Shown here piece after piece: positions 17,131 through 24,812 of a stretch of 46,493 nt of DNA; within the stretch, counting starts at the first letter, position 1; each line of letters starts with the position of its first letter. The position numbers and the translations under genes are program-made. Source of the stretch: Alphaproteobacteria bacterium bin98 (GTDB taxonomy: Bacteria; Pseudomonadota; Alphaproteobacteria; Bin98); the NCBI GenBank assembly GCA_002238905.1, contig MPNG01000011.1:1-46493 (forward strand), given 5' to 3'. A model generated the notes under the pieces. That model was not told the origin of the DNA. It saw nothing but the letters and a program-made list of their open reading frames with translations, and made no database searches.

Positions 17131-17293
17131 GCAGATAGCAAGGGCATTGCAGATAGTTTTTCCGAATAAGGGCTATCTGAACCCCGAGTCTGCAGCTTTA
17201 GGGTATTTATTGGCTTTGTCTTTTCCACACCACTTTGCTGGATTTATTTGGGATTTAAGAGGGGTTGGTGATCATGGTGATGTCCAAGACTAG
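17111..17293 (+). pseudogene. Out-of-frame 3' part of family A copy 8
   Basis: Frame 2 from about 17111 reads QTISSVEQIARALQIV, then NPESAALGYLLALSFPHHF, ending at TAG 17291-17293. This is the PSxxEMQxAL plus CAYLLSLxxPYYAP region of the family. It is open for 60 codons in the shifted frame, so decay is recent. The last third of the usual protein (FW and MSGL motifs) is missing before the terminator at 17324. Confidence 0.7.
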
Positions 17294-17323
17294 TAAAACA
17301 TTGCTGGCAGATAATTCGGTGAT

Positions 17324-17356
17324 GAAGAAGGGGCGGATTTCGCCTCTTCTTTTTTA
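17324..17356 (+). terminator. Intrinsic terminator, unit copy 1 of 4
   Basis: AGAAGGGGCG, loop GATTT and CGCCTCTTCT form a stem of about 10 bp with one G-U pair, followed by a T run. Near-identical terminators end the units at 18273, 19484 and 20704. Confidence 0.9.
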
Positions 17357-17386
17357 ATAAAATTGTAAAAAAATATAAATTGAAAT

Positions 17387-17459
17387 TTTAGTTTCTACAA
17401 AAAATATTAATTCACATAATTAAAGGCGTGTGATAAAAATAAAAATGTTAGAATGTCCA
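17387..17459 (+). promoter_or_regulatory. Conserved upstream element, copy 2 of 4
   Basis: TTTTAGTTTCT, ATTAATTCACATAATTAAAG and GTGTGATAAAAATAAAAATG match the element at 16382-16454. It begins 31 nt after a terminator and ends 20 nt before the ATG at 17479, so it must contain that gene's own promoter. Confidence 0.55.
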
Positions 17460-17478
17460 TCATAAAAGGATATGGAAA

Positions 17479-18072
17479 ATGTTAGCATTATATTTATTTA
17501 TTATTTTGAATGTAGCTCAGTGTGCAGAATATTCTGTGCAAGAAGAAATTTTTAAAGACAAGAGAGTGGTGCGATTAACGCAATATTTGGTTCGGGATTT
17601 GAGCCATTTATGGAATGATCAGAAGGGTGAGTGCTCCAGCGAGGCTCACAGCAAATTTGCATTAATGTTGTGGTGTTTATGCTCCCGCCGAAACAGTCCA
17701 TCCTTTACATCCCTACAAGAGAGGAACAAGACTTCCTTGTTGGGTGCGATGTTGCATTGCATGGCCAGAGACAGAAGATATTCATCTCTGCAAGACTCAG
17801 AAGATACTCTGCGCTTCGATCTTTCAAAGTACAATTACAGCCATGATGGTAGCTCTCGTCTTTTTGAGGGAACTGTAAAATCAAGCGATCCAGAGCAGGT
17901 TCTTTTTTCATCTGACCATATGAAAAATGCGATTCTTGTTTCTGAACACCCTTCAAGCGAAACGTGTGCAGAAGTGCGCGATAAATATAAAAAGAGATTG
18001 CTATATGTGGATTGTTCTTTGGAGGATTTGGACGCTCTGGGGAGAAGCCTGATGGATCAAATTGTTGATTGA
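17479..18072 (+). CDS. Family A copy 9, frameshifted
   Basis: A 197-residue first frame starts MLALYLFIILNVAQCAE, with AAAAGGATATGG upstream. Motifs are VRDLSHLWNDQKGE, KTSLLGAMLHCMARD, FDLSKYNYSHDGSSRLFEG, LFSSDHMKNAILVSEHPS, LLYVDCSLEDLDAL and MDQIV, then a stop. The neighbouring frame continues with DPRTPHTDPSVEKIEHR (18071 onward, TAA at 18179-18181), which matches the APRQTPH...PS segment of copy 11. The frame switch lies at nearly the same place as in copy 8. The sequence beyond 18181 to the terminator is decayed. Confidence 0.65.
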   Translation: MLALYLFIILNVAQCAEYSVQEEIFKDKRVVRLTQYLVRDLSHLWNDQKGECSSEAHSKFALMLWCLCSRRNSPSFTSLQERNKTSLLGAMLHCMARDRRYSSLQDSEDTLRFDLSKYNYSHDGSSRLFEGTVKSSDPEQVLFSSDHMKNAILVSEHPSSETCAEVRDKYKKRLLYVDCSLEDLDALGRSLMDQIVD

Positions 18073-18272
18073 TCCACGGACGCCACACCATACTGACCCA
18101 AGTGTTGAGAAGATAGAGCATAGGATATGCTTGAGCCGAATTGAGCCGTGCGCAGCAAGAAAGAATATAGGCTATGGATAAAAATTGAGCCATGGCTGAG
18201 CTATTTTGTCCTGATCATTAGAGGATCGTGGTGATACTCAAGACTAGAAAAGACAGTTGTGGATAATTTGGT

Positions 18273-18305
18273 GAAGAAGGGGCGGGTTGCGCCTCTTCTT
18301 TTTTT
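18273..18305 (+). terminator. Intrinsic terminator, unit copy 2 of 4
   Basis: GAAGAAGGGGCGGG, a short loop, then CGCCTCTTC and a run of seven T. It is the same element as at 17324 and closes the degraded copy 9 unit. Confidence 0.9.
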
Positions 18306-18337
18306 AATAAAATGGTCAAAATATATGAATTAAAAAT

Positions 18338-18406
18338 TTAGTTTCTCAAAACAATATTAATTCACATGATTAAAGGTGTGTGGTAAATATAAATGTTAAA
18401 ATTTCC
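18338..18406 (+). promoter_or_regulatory. Conserved upstream element, copy 3 of 4
   Basis: TTTAGTTTCT, ATTAATTCACATGATTAAAG, GTGTGTGGTAAAT and AATGTTAAAATTTCC repeat the blocks seen before copies 8, 9 and 11. It starts 32 nt after the preceding terminator. Confidence 0.55.
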
Positions 18407-18432
18407 AAGTTAACTCAATAGAGAGGTGCCAA

Positions 18433-19473
18433 ATGTTAGTATTGTTTTTATTTGTTATCTTTAATGTATCTCAGTGTGCAGAAAAGATTGTGCGAGCAGA
18501 CTGGGTGCCCACCATTTCGCGATTACGGCCAGTGACACTTGCCGAGCTGGATGCGCGATGGTGTGGGCGAGAAAAATACAGAAATTACAGGTCTCAATTC
18601 AATGCAAAAGATTATGAAAATTTTCACACTATGCGGGATTGGTTAGCCTATCGCCAGAGCTCCGCAATGTCTGAAGTGGATAATAAACGGAATATATTGT
18701 TTAGTTGGATTTTGTGCGCCATGCTCATAGATAATCGCTATATATCAGTGGATCAACAAGAGGCAAACAAAGCAAATCAGGTCATTCTGCCCTTCGATCT
18801 TTCAGCATACCAGTATTACCTTGAGGGTGACTCTAAAGGTTATTCCAGTCTTTTCGAGGCAGATTTAGACACAAGATATCCAGAGCGTGCCCTTTTTTCA
18901 GAGAGTCATCTCAAAAATGTGTTTCTTGCGTCTGAAAGGCCCTCCATGGAATGTCGTGCACTTACGTTAGCTGCACTCAATAAGAGCATCCTATATATAG
19001 ATCCTTTGTGGGACGGTGTGCGCTGGGTGGGACCGAGGGTGGAGCATCAAATCCTTGTTGCTCCACGAAAGATACCACATTTCCCATCGTTTGTAGAGAT
19101 GCAAAAAGCGTTTAATATCTTTAAGGATGCGAGCGATCCGGATCTTGTGCGCTTAGCTACCGGGTGTTTCTTGGTTTTGTCTGTGCCAGACTTTGCTGCT
19201 CATTGCATTGCATGTTCGGAGTTAAGGTCAGTAACTTATTCTAATTTTTATACTTTTTGGTTCAAACACTCTACAAGGCCAAAGAAGGGGTCTCATTTGT
19301 TGGAGAGGTGTAAAGAAAACCGCGAACTTGGTGTGTCCTCCCAGCATGCGCAGATTCGCCAAGAGGAATATAATGATTTGGATAAGATTTTAGGCATAGC
19401 TAAAGAGTATTTGGGTGCTTCTGTGGGCTTGAGATCAGTATTCACTAAATTGGCTGATAATACTATATTATAA
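18433..19473 (+). CDS. Secreted protein of tandem family A, copy 10
   Basis: 346 residues, signal MLVLFLFVIFNVSQCAEK, ribosome site GAGAGGTG. Intact full-length member of the terminator-linked subgroup. Motifs are VTLAELDARW, KRNILFSWILCAMLID, PFDLSAYQYY, GYSSLFEADLDTRYPERALFS, HLKNVFLASERPS, ILYIDPLWDGVRW and DLDKILGIAKEYLG. With copy 11 it shares DWVPTISRLRP and NRQSSAMS-type segments, specific to this pair, so the two are recent duplicates. A terminator follows 10 nt after the stop. Confidence 0.85.
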   Translation: MLVLFLFVIFNVSQCAEKIVRADWVPTISRLRPVTLAELDARWCGREKYRNYRSQFNAKDYENFHTMRDWLAYRQSSAMSEVDNKRNILFSWILCAMLIDNRYISVDQQEANKANQVILPFDLSAYQYYLEGDSKGYSSLFEADLDTRYPERALFSESHLKNVFLASERPSMECRALTLAALNKSILYIDPLWDGVRWVGPRVEHQILVAPRKIPHFPSFVEMQKAFNIFKDASDPDLVRLATGCFLVLSVPDFAAHCIACSELRSVTYSNFYTFWFKHSTRPKKGSHLLERCKENRELGVSSQHAQIRQEEYNDLDKILGIAKEYLGASVGLRSVFTKLADNTIL

Positions 19474-19483
19474 AGAATATGAT

Positions 19484-19519
19484 GAAGAAGGGGCGGATTT
19501 CGCCTCTTCTTTTTTTTAA
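19484..19519 (+). terminator. Intrinsic terminator, unit copy 3 of 4
   Basis: GAAGAAGGGGCG, loop GATTT, CGCCTCTTCT, then a run of eight further T. It starts 10 nt after the stop of copy 10. Confidence 0.92.
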
Positions 19520-19548
19520 TAAAATTGTAAAAATATATAAGTTGAAAT

Positions 19549-19618
19549 TTTAGTTTCTAAGGAAAACATTAATTTATATGATTAAAGGTGTGTGATAAGA
19601 ACATAAAGGTTAAAATGA
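19549..19618 (+). promoter_or_regulatory. Conserved upstream element, copy 4 of 4
   Basis: TTTTAGTTTCT, ATTAATTTATATGATTAAAG, GTGTGTGATAAGA and GGTTAAAATGATAAAG repeat the shared blocks, ending 33 nt before the start of copy 11. Confidence 0.55.
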
Positions 19619-19651
19619 TAAAGTCTAAGTTGGATCAATAGAGAGGTCAAA

Positions 19652-20683
19652 ATGTTAGTATTATTTTTATTTGTTATATTTAATGTCGCTCAGTGTGCAG
19701 AAGCGCCTGTGATAGAAGAAGACTGGGTGCCCACTATTTCGCGATTACGGCCATGTGCTCTTTCCGAACTGGATGCACTATGGCGTAATCGAGCAGACTA
19801 CAGAAAGAGAATGTGTACATTCACTGCACAAGATTCTGAAGATTTTCACACTATGCGGACTTGGTTGGCCAATCGCCAGAGCTCCGCAATGTCTGGATTG
19901 GAGCAGAAAAGGACTGTATTGTTTAGTTGGGTTTTGCGAGCCATGCTCATGGATCATCAATATATATCAGTAGAGGAAAAAGCGCGAAACAAAGCAGAGA
20001 ACCGTTTTATCCCCTTCGATCTTTCAGCATACGAGTATTACCCTGATGGTGGTTCTAGTCTTTTCGAGGCAGATTTAGACCAAAGATATCCAGAGCGCCT
20101 CCTTTTTTCAAAGCGTCATCTAGAAAATGTGATTCTTTCGTCTGAAGAACCTTCAATGGAATGTCGTGCACTTACGTTAGCTGCATGCAAGAAGAGCATC
20201 CTATATATAGACCCTTTGTGGGAAGGCGTGATCTGGATGAGCAAAGAAGTGATGGATCAAACCCTTGTTGCTCCACGACAGACGCCGCACAAAAATTGCC
20301 CATCGCTTAAAGAGATGCAACAAGCGTTGGCGAACTTTAGTGATGTGAACGATCCGGAGCGTGTGGATTTAGCTGCTGGGTATTTCTTGCTTTTGTCTGT
20401 GCCATGTTTTTCTGCTCGTTGCGTTGAAAATCCGGAGGGTTCGGCGTTAATGGTAGAACTTTATCATAAGCTTTGGTCCACATACTCTGAAGTGTCAACG
20501 ACGTGGGAGCAATGTAAAGAGCAAAAACACTCCGAACTTAATTGGAACCAGCATCAACAGGTTCACATAGCCGAATATAATGATATGGATAAGATTGTAG
20601 GTATAGTTAAAGGATATGTGGGGAAAAATTTTAGACCGGCTTTCAATCTATTGCGCGCTTCGCATCATCTGAGTATACTATAA
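19652..20683 (+). CDS. Secreted protein of tandem family A, copy 11
   Basis: 343 residues, signal MLVLFLFVIFNVAQCAEA, ribosome site GAGAGGTC. Close relative of copy 10: DWVPTISRLRPCALSELDALW, TVLFSWVLRAMLMD, PFDLSAYEYYPDGGSSLFEAD, HLENVILSSEEPSMECRALTLAA, ILYIDPLWEGVIW, APRQTPH, PSLKEMQQAL, AAGYFLLLSVP and YNDMDKIVGIVKGYVG. The C-terminus ends at HHLSIL without the MHP motif. A perfect-stem terminator follows. Confidence 0.85.
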   Translation: MLVLFLFVIFNVAQCAEAPVIEEDWVPTISRLRPCALSELDALWRNRADYRKRMCTFTAQDSEDFHTMRTWLANRQSSAMSGLEQKRTVLFSWVLRAMLMDHQYISVEEKARNKAENRFIPFDLSAYEYYPDGGSSLFEADLDQRYPERLLFSKRHLENVILSSEEPSMECRALTLAACKKSILYIDPLWEGVIWMSKEVMDQTLVAPRQTPHKNCPSLKEMQQALANFSDVNDPERVDLAAGYFLLLSVPCFSARCVENPEGSALMVELYHKLWSTYSEVSTTWEQCKEQKHSELNWNQHQQVHIAEYNDMDKIVGIVKGYVGKNFRPAFNLLRASHHLSIL

Positions 20684-20703
20684 ATAATATTTATAAAGAA
20701 TAG

Positions 20704-20737
20704 GATGAAGAAGGGGCGGATTTCGCCCCTTCTTTAT
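20704..20737 (+). terminator. Intrinsic terminator, unit copy 4 of 4
   Basis: AGAAGGGGCG, loop GATTT and CGCCCCTTCT form a perfect 10-bp stem followed by TTATTTAAT. Here the G-U pair of the other copies is G-C, so base pairing is maintained. Confidence 0.9.
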
Positions 20738-20960
20738 TTAATAAAATTGTAAACATGTCATAAAAATCATGCTTTTTGCGTATATCCTCGCATAGTGTTT
20801 AGTATTGCAAATGTATGTGTTTAAAAGAAGAAAGAAGAACGGTGTGACACTGAGAGAGTGCAAAATCCACTCAGCACTGTCAGTCCTTATTAACATTAGT
20901 TTGCCACATAGTTGAGATACGCTGCGGAAGATGTTACATTTTCAAAATAAGAGGTTGGCA
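20738..20960. other. Spacer with a faint nth tail relic
   Basis: GTGTGACACTGAGAGAGTGC at about 20853-20872 matches the decayed nth tail seen at the ends of fragments E, F and G. The rest is unrecognisable. If real, the nth-linked repeat unit once extended to copy 12. Confidence 0.4.
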
Positions 20961-22028
20961 ATGTTCCTGTTACTGTTATCTTTAGTGTTTAATTCTGTAC
21001 AGTGTGCTCAATTGTCAGTGCCACGAGCGGTGCTAGAGGGTATAGTGCATGATGTGCTGGCAACAGAAATGTATGCTTTGAAAATAGAAAGAAAGGAAAA
21101 TCTACAATATTTGCAGGTAGTGTCTGTTAGTGAGTTCGAGGAATTATGGTGTAATTATAAAACCAAAAAGCGTGGTAGCGCAAGTGCTCAGACAAAATAC
21201 GAAAGCATGAGAGATTTTGCACAAAGATGCTTAAATGAGCTACAATATGCAGAACTTGATCCATCTGAAGCACTTGCCAAGGAAAACAGGATTGTATTGT
21301 TTTGTCATGTTTTTCGGACTATGATCCGAGACAAACGGTATGATTTCATGTCTTGGGAAAATGATTCAAAAAAGAGGGCGCAAGCGCTTTCTCTGCCTTA
21401 CAATCTTGCTTGCTACAACTTTTCCGCCACCTCTGATTATGGTAGTGGCTCTAAAGATTTTTTTCAGCAAGTTCACGCTATGGAATCCGATAGTGTATCC
21501 CTATTTTCATTGGATTATATGAAGCGACTGTTTCTTGTGACTAAAAGACCAACAGTGGAAGATCGTGCGCTGGAGTTGCGCGTATGTGATCAGATGTTGA
21601 TGTATGTGGATTGCGCTATTGATCGTGTTGATAGTCTGATAGAAAGCCTGGAGGAGCAAATGGTTTTGCCACCATGTAGGCTTTCACATTCAGTTGCACC
21701 ATCACTGGAAGATATGATATTAGCGCTCAATGCATTTGAAACTCCAGATTGCAAGCATTACAAGCTCCTATCTGCCGCGTATTTCTTGCTTTTATCTTTT
21801 CCATACGACTCCCCTAATGTGCCCATACAAGAAAAATGGTTTGTTGATTTTTGGAAAGATGTATATGCAAACAAAGAAACTGCGGTTTTGGTCAAACTGG
21901 TACAAATGTCTAAGGTGAAACATTCAGAATTGCGCAATGCATTCCATTTTTGCAAAACAATGCATTATGTAGAACGGGATCAACCAACACACCCAATGTT
22001 CGCCTTAGGAAATAAGGTGTTTTGTTAG
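20961..22028 (+). CDS. Secreted protein of tandem family A, copy 12
   Basis: From ATG 20961 (AAGAGGTTGGC upstream) the protein has 355 residues; the frame opens at 20931, but the signal peptide MFLLLLSLVFNSVQCAQ starts here. Motifs are VSVSEFEELW, KENRIVLFCHVFRTMIRD, PYNLACYNFSATSDYGSGSKDFF, LFSLDYMKRLFLVTKRPTVEDR, LMYVDCAI, SLEEQM, APSLEDMILAL, AAYFLLLSFPYDSP, WFVDFWKD and VQMSKVKHSELRNAF. It is closer to the nth-linked copies 1-6 than to copies 8-11 beside it. Confidence 0.84.
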   Translation: MFLLLLSLVFNSVQCAQLSVPRAVLEGIVHDVLATEMYALKIERKENLQYLQVVSVSEFEELWCNYKTKKRGSASAQTKYESMRDFAQRCLNELQYAELDPSEALAKENRIVLFCHVFRTMIRDKRYDFMSWENDSKKRAQALSLPYNLACYNFSATSDYGSGSKDFFQQVHAMESDSVSLFSLDYMKRLFLVTKRPTVEDRALELRVCDQMLMYVDCAIDRVDSLIESLEEQMVLPPCRLSHSVAPSLEDMILALNAFETPDCKHYKLLSAAYFLLLSFPYDSPNVPIQEKWFVDFWKDVYANKETAVLVKLVQMSKVKHSELRNAFHFCKTMHYVERDQPTHPMFALGNKVFC

Positions 22029-22078
22029 GAGGTGTAGAGAAAAGAGTTGATGTCCTTGCGCTAGTGCATGGAGGAAAT

Positions 22079-22195
22079 ATGAGTATATCTCAGATGGAAA
22101 ATTGTGCAGTGGCTTGTTGTGCACAAACACGCCGGCATCTATATGTGCTCCAGCTGCAAAAACAAACAACCCCTTTTATCCAGGCTTCCTCTTAA
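22079..22195 (+). CDS. Possible 38-residue ORF with a good ribosome site
   Basis: ATG 22079 is preceded by GGAGG at 22070-22074 with 4-nt spacing, and the frame is open to TAA 22193-22195. The peptide is Cys- and Gln-rich (CAVACCAQTRRHL) with no membrane segment and no resemblance to family A. It lies in the 248-nt spacer between copies 12 and 13. It could be chance; only the ribosome site supports it. Confidence 0.2.
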   Translation: MSISQMENCAVACCAQTRRHLYVLQLQKQTTPFIQASS

Positions 22196-22276
22196 TCACA
22201 CGCTGTTATCATTTCTGCAATGTAAGTTGGTCAAGTGCTAAATCTATGATATGTAGTTAATAGTGATAAGGGAGGA

Positions 22277-23116
22277 ATGTTAGTGTTAGTTTTATTTTAT
22301 CTGGTGAGCGCTTTGAGCAGTGTTTCTGCTGCAAGTATAGGCGCACTGAGGACATTGTGGCAGCAAGCTTTTAAATATGAATATCGGCTTTATTCGCCTG
22401 ATGTTAAGGGAATAGGTCTTGGTGCCATGGGGGTATTTTTAATTGGTGTGCATCCAAGATCCGTAACAAAAACGCTTTCTGTTGAAGCGGTATATAATGC
22501 CGTGTCAGAGGAGTCTGACCCTGAAGGAGCGGCCGTTATTTCCACATTTTATGGAGGCGAAGATATCAGCAATGCCAAACAGTTATTTAACGCAGATCGT
22601 CTAAGAGATGTAAAATTTGTTTTTCATGAGCCTACTGTGAAAGCTCGTATTCTTGCATGGTCTGCAGAGAGTAAGCACTTGATATATGTGGGCTTTCAAA
22701 AGTATAATGCTCAAAATTTGCAAAAGAGTGTGTGGAATCAAATGATACTCTACAGACTGAGGAAGGCGGGTCCTCTTTTTTCGGATTCCGATGCATTGAT
22801 CAAACGCCTTGCCAGTTTCAGAGAAGACCCTGAAAGAGAAAGGCTTTTGCATGGAGCTTACCTGCTTTACGCGCTTTTGCCCAGAGATGTTGCTAATTTC
22901 GGTTTTGAGAGAGTACATAGCCTGGAGGACGCATCTGATTTTTGGATGAAAGTGGATATGAACGATAGTGATTTTCATAAAGTTTTACAAATGTCAAACA
23001 TTAAACGTAATGAAATTAGGGAGGCATTTATGCTTTTGCAGAATGCACAATCTTCTAGTCGTCATCGAAGCGCCATGCTACAATCTCATAACAAACAATC
23101 CTTAGATCGTGCCTAG
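22277..23116 (+). CDS. Secreted protein, short subgroup of family A, copy 13
   Basis: 279 residues. The signal peptide is MLVLVLFYLVSALSSVSAAS, with an ordinary A-x-A-like cleavage site and no Cys. This subgroup keeps the family order in shortened form: IGALRTLWQQAFKYE, LFNADRLRDVKFVFHEPTVKAR, LIYVGFQKYNAQNLQKSVWNQM, LLHGAYLLYALLP, DFWMKV and VLQMSNIKRNEIREAFMLLQ. The GGAGG box lies only 1 nt before the ATG; a GTG at 22283 would have 7-nt spacing but would shorten the signal. A His/Ser/Arg-rich tail ends the protein. Confidence 0.8.
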   Translation: MLVLVLFYLVSALSSVSAASIGALRTLWQQAFKYEYRLYSPDVKGIGLGAMGVFLIGVHPRSVTKTLSVEAVYNAVSEESDPEGAAVISTFYGGEDISNAKQLFNADRLRDVKFVFHEPTVKARILAWSAESKHLIYVGFQKYNAQNLQKSVWNQMILYRLRKAGPLFSDSDALIKRLASFREDPERERLLHGAYLLYALLPRDVANFGFERVHSLEDASDFWMKVDMNDSDFHKVLQMSNIKRNEIREAFMLLQNAQSSSRHRSAMLQSHNKQSLDRA

Positions 23117-23213
23117 ATATGATCATCAGCAATCCAAGATAGTTGCAATACGACCTACAGTGCGTGAAGACGTAGGTTGCCAAAATCGAATATAGAGAAA
23201 GGGGAGGTTTATT

Positions 23214-24131
23214 ATGTTAGTTTTTTTCTATTTTTTCAGTATGATGTCTGTGATGCTGAGTGCTTCTGCATCAATGCACATTGCAGACCTTAAGGCACTG
23301 TGGAGGTCGGAGTACCAAAAGAACGCTGAATATTATGCGCACAAAAATACAAACCTTGTGATAAAGCAATTTTTGCGGTCAGATAATCAGGAATCGTTAG
23401 ATAGGAGCAAATTTCCTCCAGAGATGATTAAGAGGGCTCAGGATTTGTTTGAGACGACACATGTAGACGGTGTGATCTTTACTAATGATGAACCCAGTTT
23501 GGAAGATCGTGTGCTGCGCTTTAGCATGAATAAAAAGAGAATGATATATGTCAACTCTCAAGAGCGAGATGCGATAAAGCTTGAACGAGATGTGTTTGCT
23601 CAAGTGATAGATGCTCCTGCAAAAAACCCTGATTTTCCCGCTTTTCCCCGGATAAATAAGGACTTTGGATTTTTTCCACAAGGTACGAGAGATCATACGC
23701 TTTTAAGAGCTGCTTATTTTCTTTACGCTTTTGTTCCTGTCAATGCTTATCTTCCTAATATGCATGTTGATACAGTGGCTCGTTTTTGGATTGACTTCGC
23801 TTCTGATAAATATCCCAATGTTATGAAAATTTTCAAAATGTCAGGAATTAGAACGAGTGAGATTCAAGGCGCATTTGAAGCTTTGAAGCGTGTGTTTGAT
23901 GCGCATCCGCCGGAGGGTACTTATACTGTGCACAGCAGTAGAGAAAAAGCTTATGGAGTCTCGCCTGAAGGCGAAGACATGGAGGCGATGAGAGGAAGAA
24001 GAAATGCTCTGAACCCTTTGCGCGTCTCGCGCCCCTCGCATGGAGCCTCGCCTGAAGGCGAAGACATGGAGGCGATGAGAGGAAGAAGAAATGCTCTGAA
24101 CCCTTCGCGCGTCTCGCGCCCCTCGCATTGA
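23214..24131 (+). CDS. Secreted protein, short subgroup of family A, copy 14, with duplicated C-terminal peptide
   Basis: 305 residues, start MLVFFYFFSMMSVMLSASAS, with GGGGAGG as a strong ribosome site. Motifs are IADLKALWRSEYQ, LFETTHVDGVIFTNDEPSLEDR, MIYVNSQERDAIKLERDVFAQV, LLRAAYFLYAFVP, VARFWIDF and IFKMSGIRTSEIQGAFEALK. After the usual end the protein carries two nearly identical 29-residue units (SPEGEDMEAMRGRR...VSRPSH), absent from all paralogs and coded by 87-bp repeats. The tail is highly charged and Arg-rich. Confidence 0.83.
   Translation: MLVFFYFFSMMSVMLSASASMHIADLKALWRSEYQKNAEYYAHKNTNLVIKQFLRSDNQESLDRSKFPPEMIKRAQDLFETTHVDGVIFTNDEPSLEDRVLRFSMNKKRMIYVNSQERDAIKLERDVFAQVIDAPAKNPDFPAFPRINKDFGFFPQGTRDHTLLRAAYFLYAFVPVNAYLPNMHVDTVARFWIDFASDKYPNVMKIFKMSGIRTSEIQGAFEALKRVFDAHPPEGTYTVHSSREKAYGVSPEGEDMEAMRGRRNALNPLRVSRPSHGASPEGEDMEAMRGRRNALNPSRVSRPSH
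23954..24127 (+). repeat. Two tandem 87-bp units, in frame, with palindromic core
   Basis: Units 23954-24040 and 24041-24127 are almost identical. Each contains the palindrome TCGCCTGAAGGCGA and a GC-rich GCGTCTCGCGCCCCTCGC segment, unlike the surrounding AT-rich DNA. The length is a multiple of three, so the frame is kept. Compact palindromic elements inserted in reading frames are known from Rickettsia (RPE); whether this is comparable is speculation. Confidence 0.85.
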
Positions 24132-24282
24132 ATCCTTAGGGTTGCTGCAACTTAGGTGGAAATAATTAATCAGAGACTGCTGTTCTATGGTGTTATTTTT
24201 ATTGCAATGTCGCCTATAGAGCGAAATATGTATAGTTTCAAAGTTGCCCTATAATAATAGTATTGTGAAGAAGATGAGGATC

Positions 24283-24330
24283 ATGTTGTTTTTTCTATTT
24301 ATACGAATATGATGTCTGCTTAAGGTCGCG
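24283..24330 (+). pseudogene. 5' relic of a short-subgroup family A gene
   Basis: ATGTTGTTTTTTCTATTTAT, then ACGAATATGATGTCTG, aligns with the start of copy 14 (ATGTTAGTTTTTTTC...AGTATGATGTCTG) with a small deletion. GAGG lies upstream as a residual ribosome site. The frame stops after nine codons. It sits in the 24132-24407 spacer, which otherwise shows only flanking sequence shared with 25640-25868. Confidence 0.7.
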
Positions 24331-24407
24331 AAAATACTGCTCTGGGATTGTATGGATTTGTCATGATGGATAGTGAATATAGGCAAATTATGGTAATATC
24401 GTTCTAG

Positions 24408-24490
24408 GCGGTCGTGGCGGAATGGTAGACGCGCAGCGTTGAGGGCGCTGTGATGGCAACATCATGGAAGTTCGAGTCTTCTCGACCGCA
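24408..24490 (+). tRNA. tRNA-Leu (anticodon GAG)
   Basis: The acceptor stem GCGGTCG pairs with CGACCGC, with discriminator A. The D arm TGGCGGAATGGTAGACGCG is leucine-like. The anticodon arm CAGCG-TTGAGGG-CGCTG carries GAG. The long variable arm TGATG-GCAA-CATCA marks a class II tRNA, and the T loop is TTCGAGT. CCA is not encoded. It reads CUC/CUU leucine codons. A broken duplicate lies about 1.5 kb downstream. Confidence 0.96.
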
Positions 24491-24812
24491 CGTTATCCAA
24501 ATTTACTGCTCAGAAGATAGAAAATCAAAATACTGATTTTTCAGCAATCTCCCTCGATCACCCCCTTAACGATGAAGGGTGTAGTGAATGCATTCATACA
24601 CGACAGTATTCTTCGATTGGAGTCCACGTATATCAATTTTTTTAATATGCTTCACGTCAAAATACGCTTTTGCGTCTAAGTTTTTGAGGATAAAATTCTT
24701 GTGTCTTTAAGTCCTCTTTACTCTTGATTGACCACCTGTTGTGGCGCTTGGATATCAGGGTTTGCGCAAAACGAATGTTTGTGCTCTCATGAATTATAGG
24801 GAGGGAGAGTGT
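24491..24812. other. Spacer after tRNA-Leu, with small hairpin
   Basis: No gene is seen. CCCTT (24563-24567), loop, AAGGG (24575-24579) forms a small stem. The first 140 nt (GTTATCCAAATTTACTGCTC and beyond, through the hairpin and the CGACAGTATTCTTCG segment) recur after the tRNA relic at 26463-26600. The end carries the GGGAGGGAG ribosome site of copy 15. Confidence 0.6.

Noticed and set aside
5768-22028. Lipoprotein signal: conserved Cys at the end of many family A signal peptides (AQC-AE)
   Set aside because: The residue before Cys is Gln, which does not fit a lipobox, and copies 1, 6 and 13-15 lack the Cys. Ordinary signal peptidase I cleavage is more likely.
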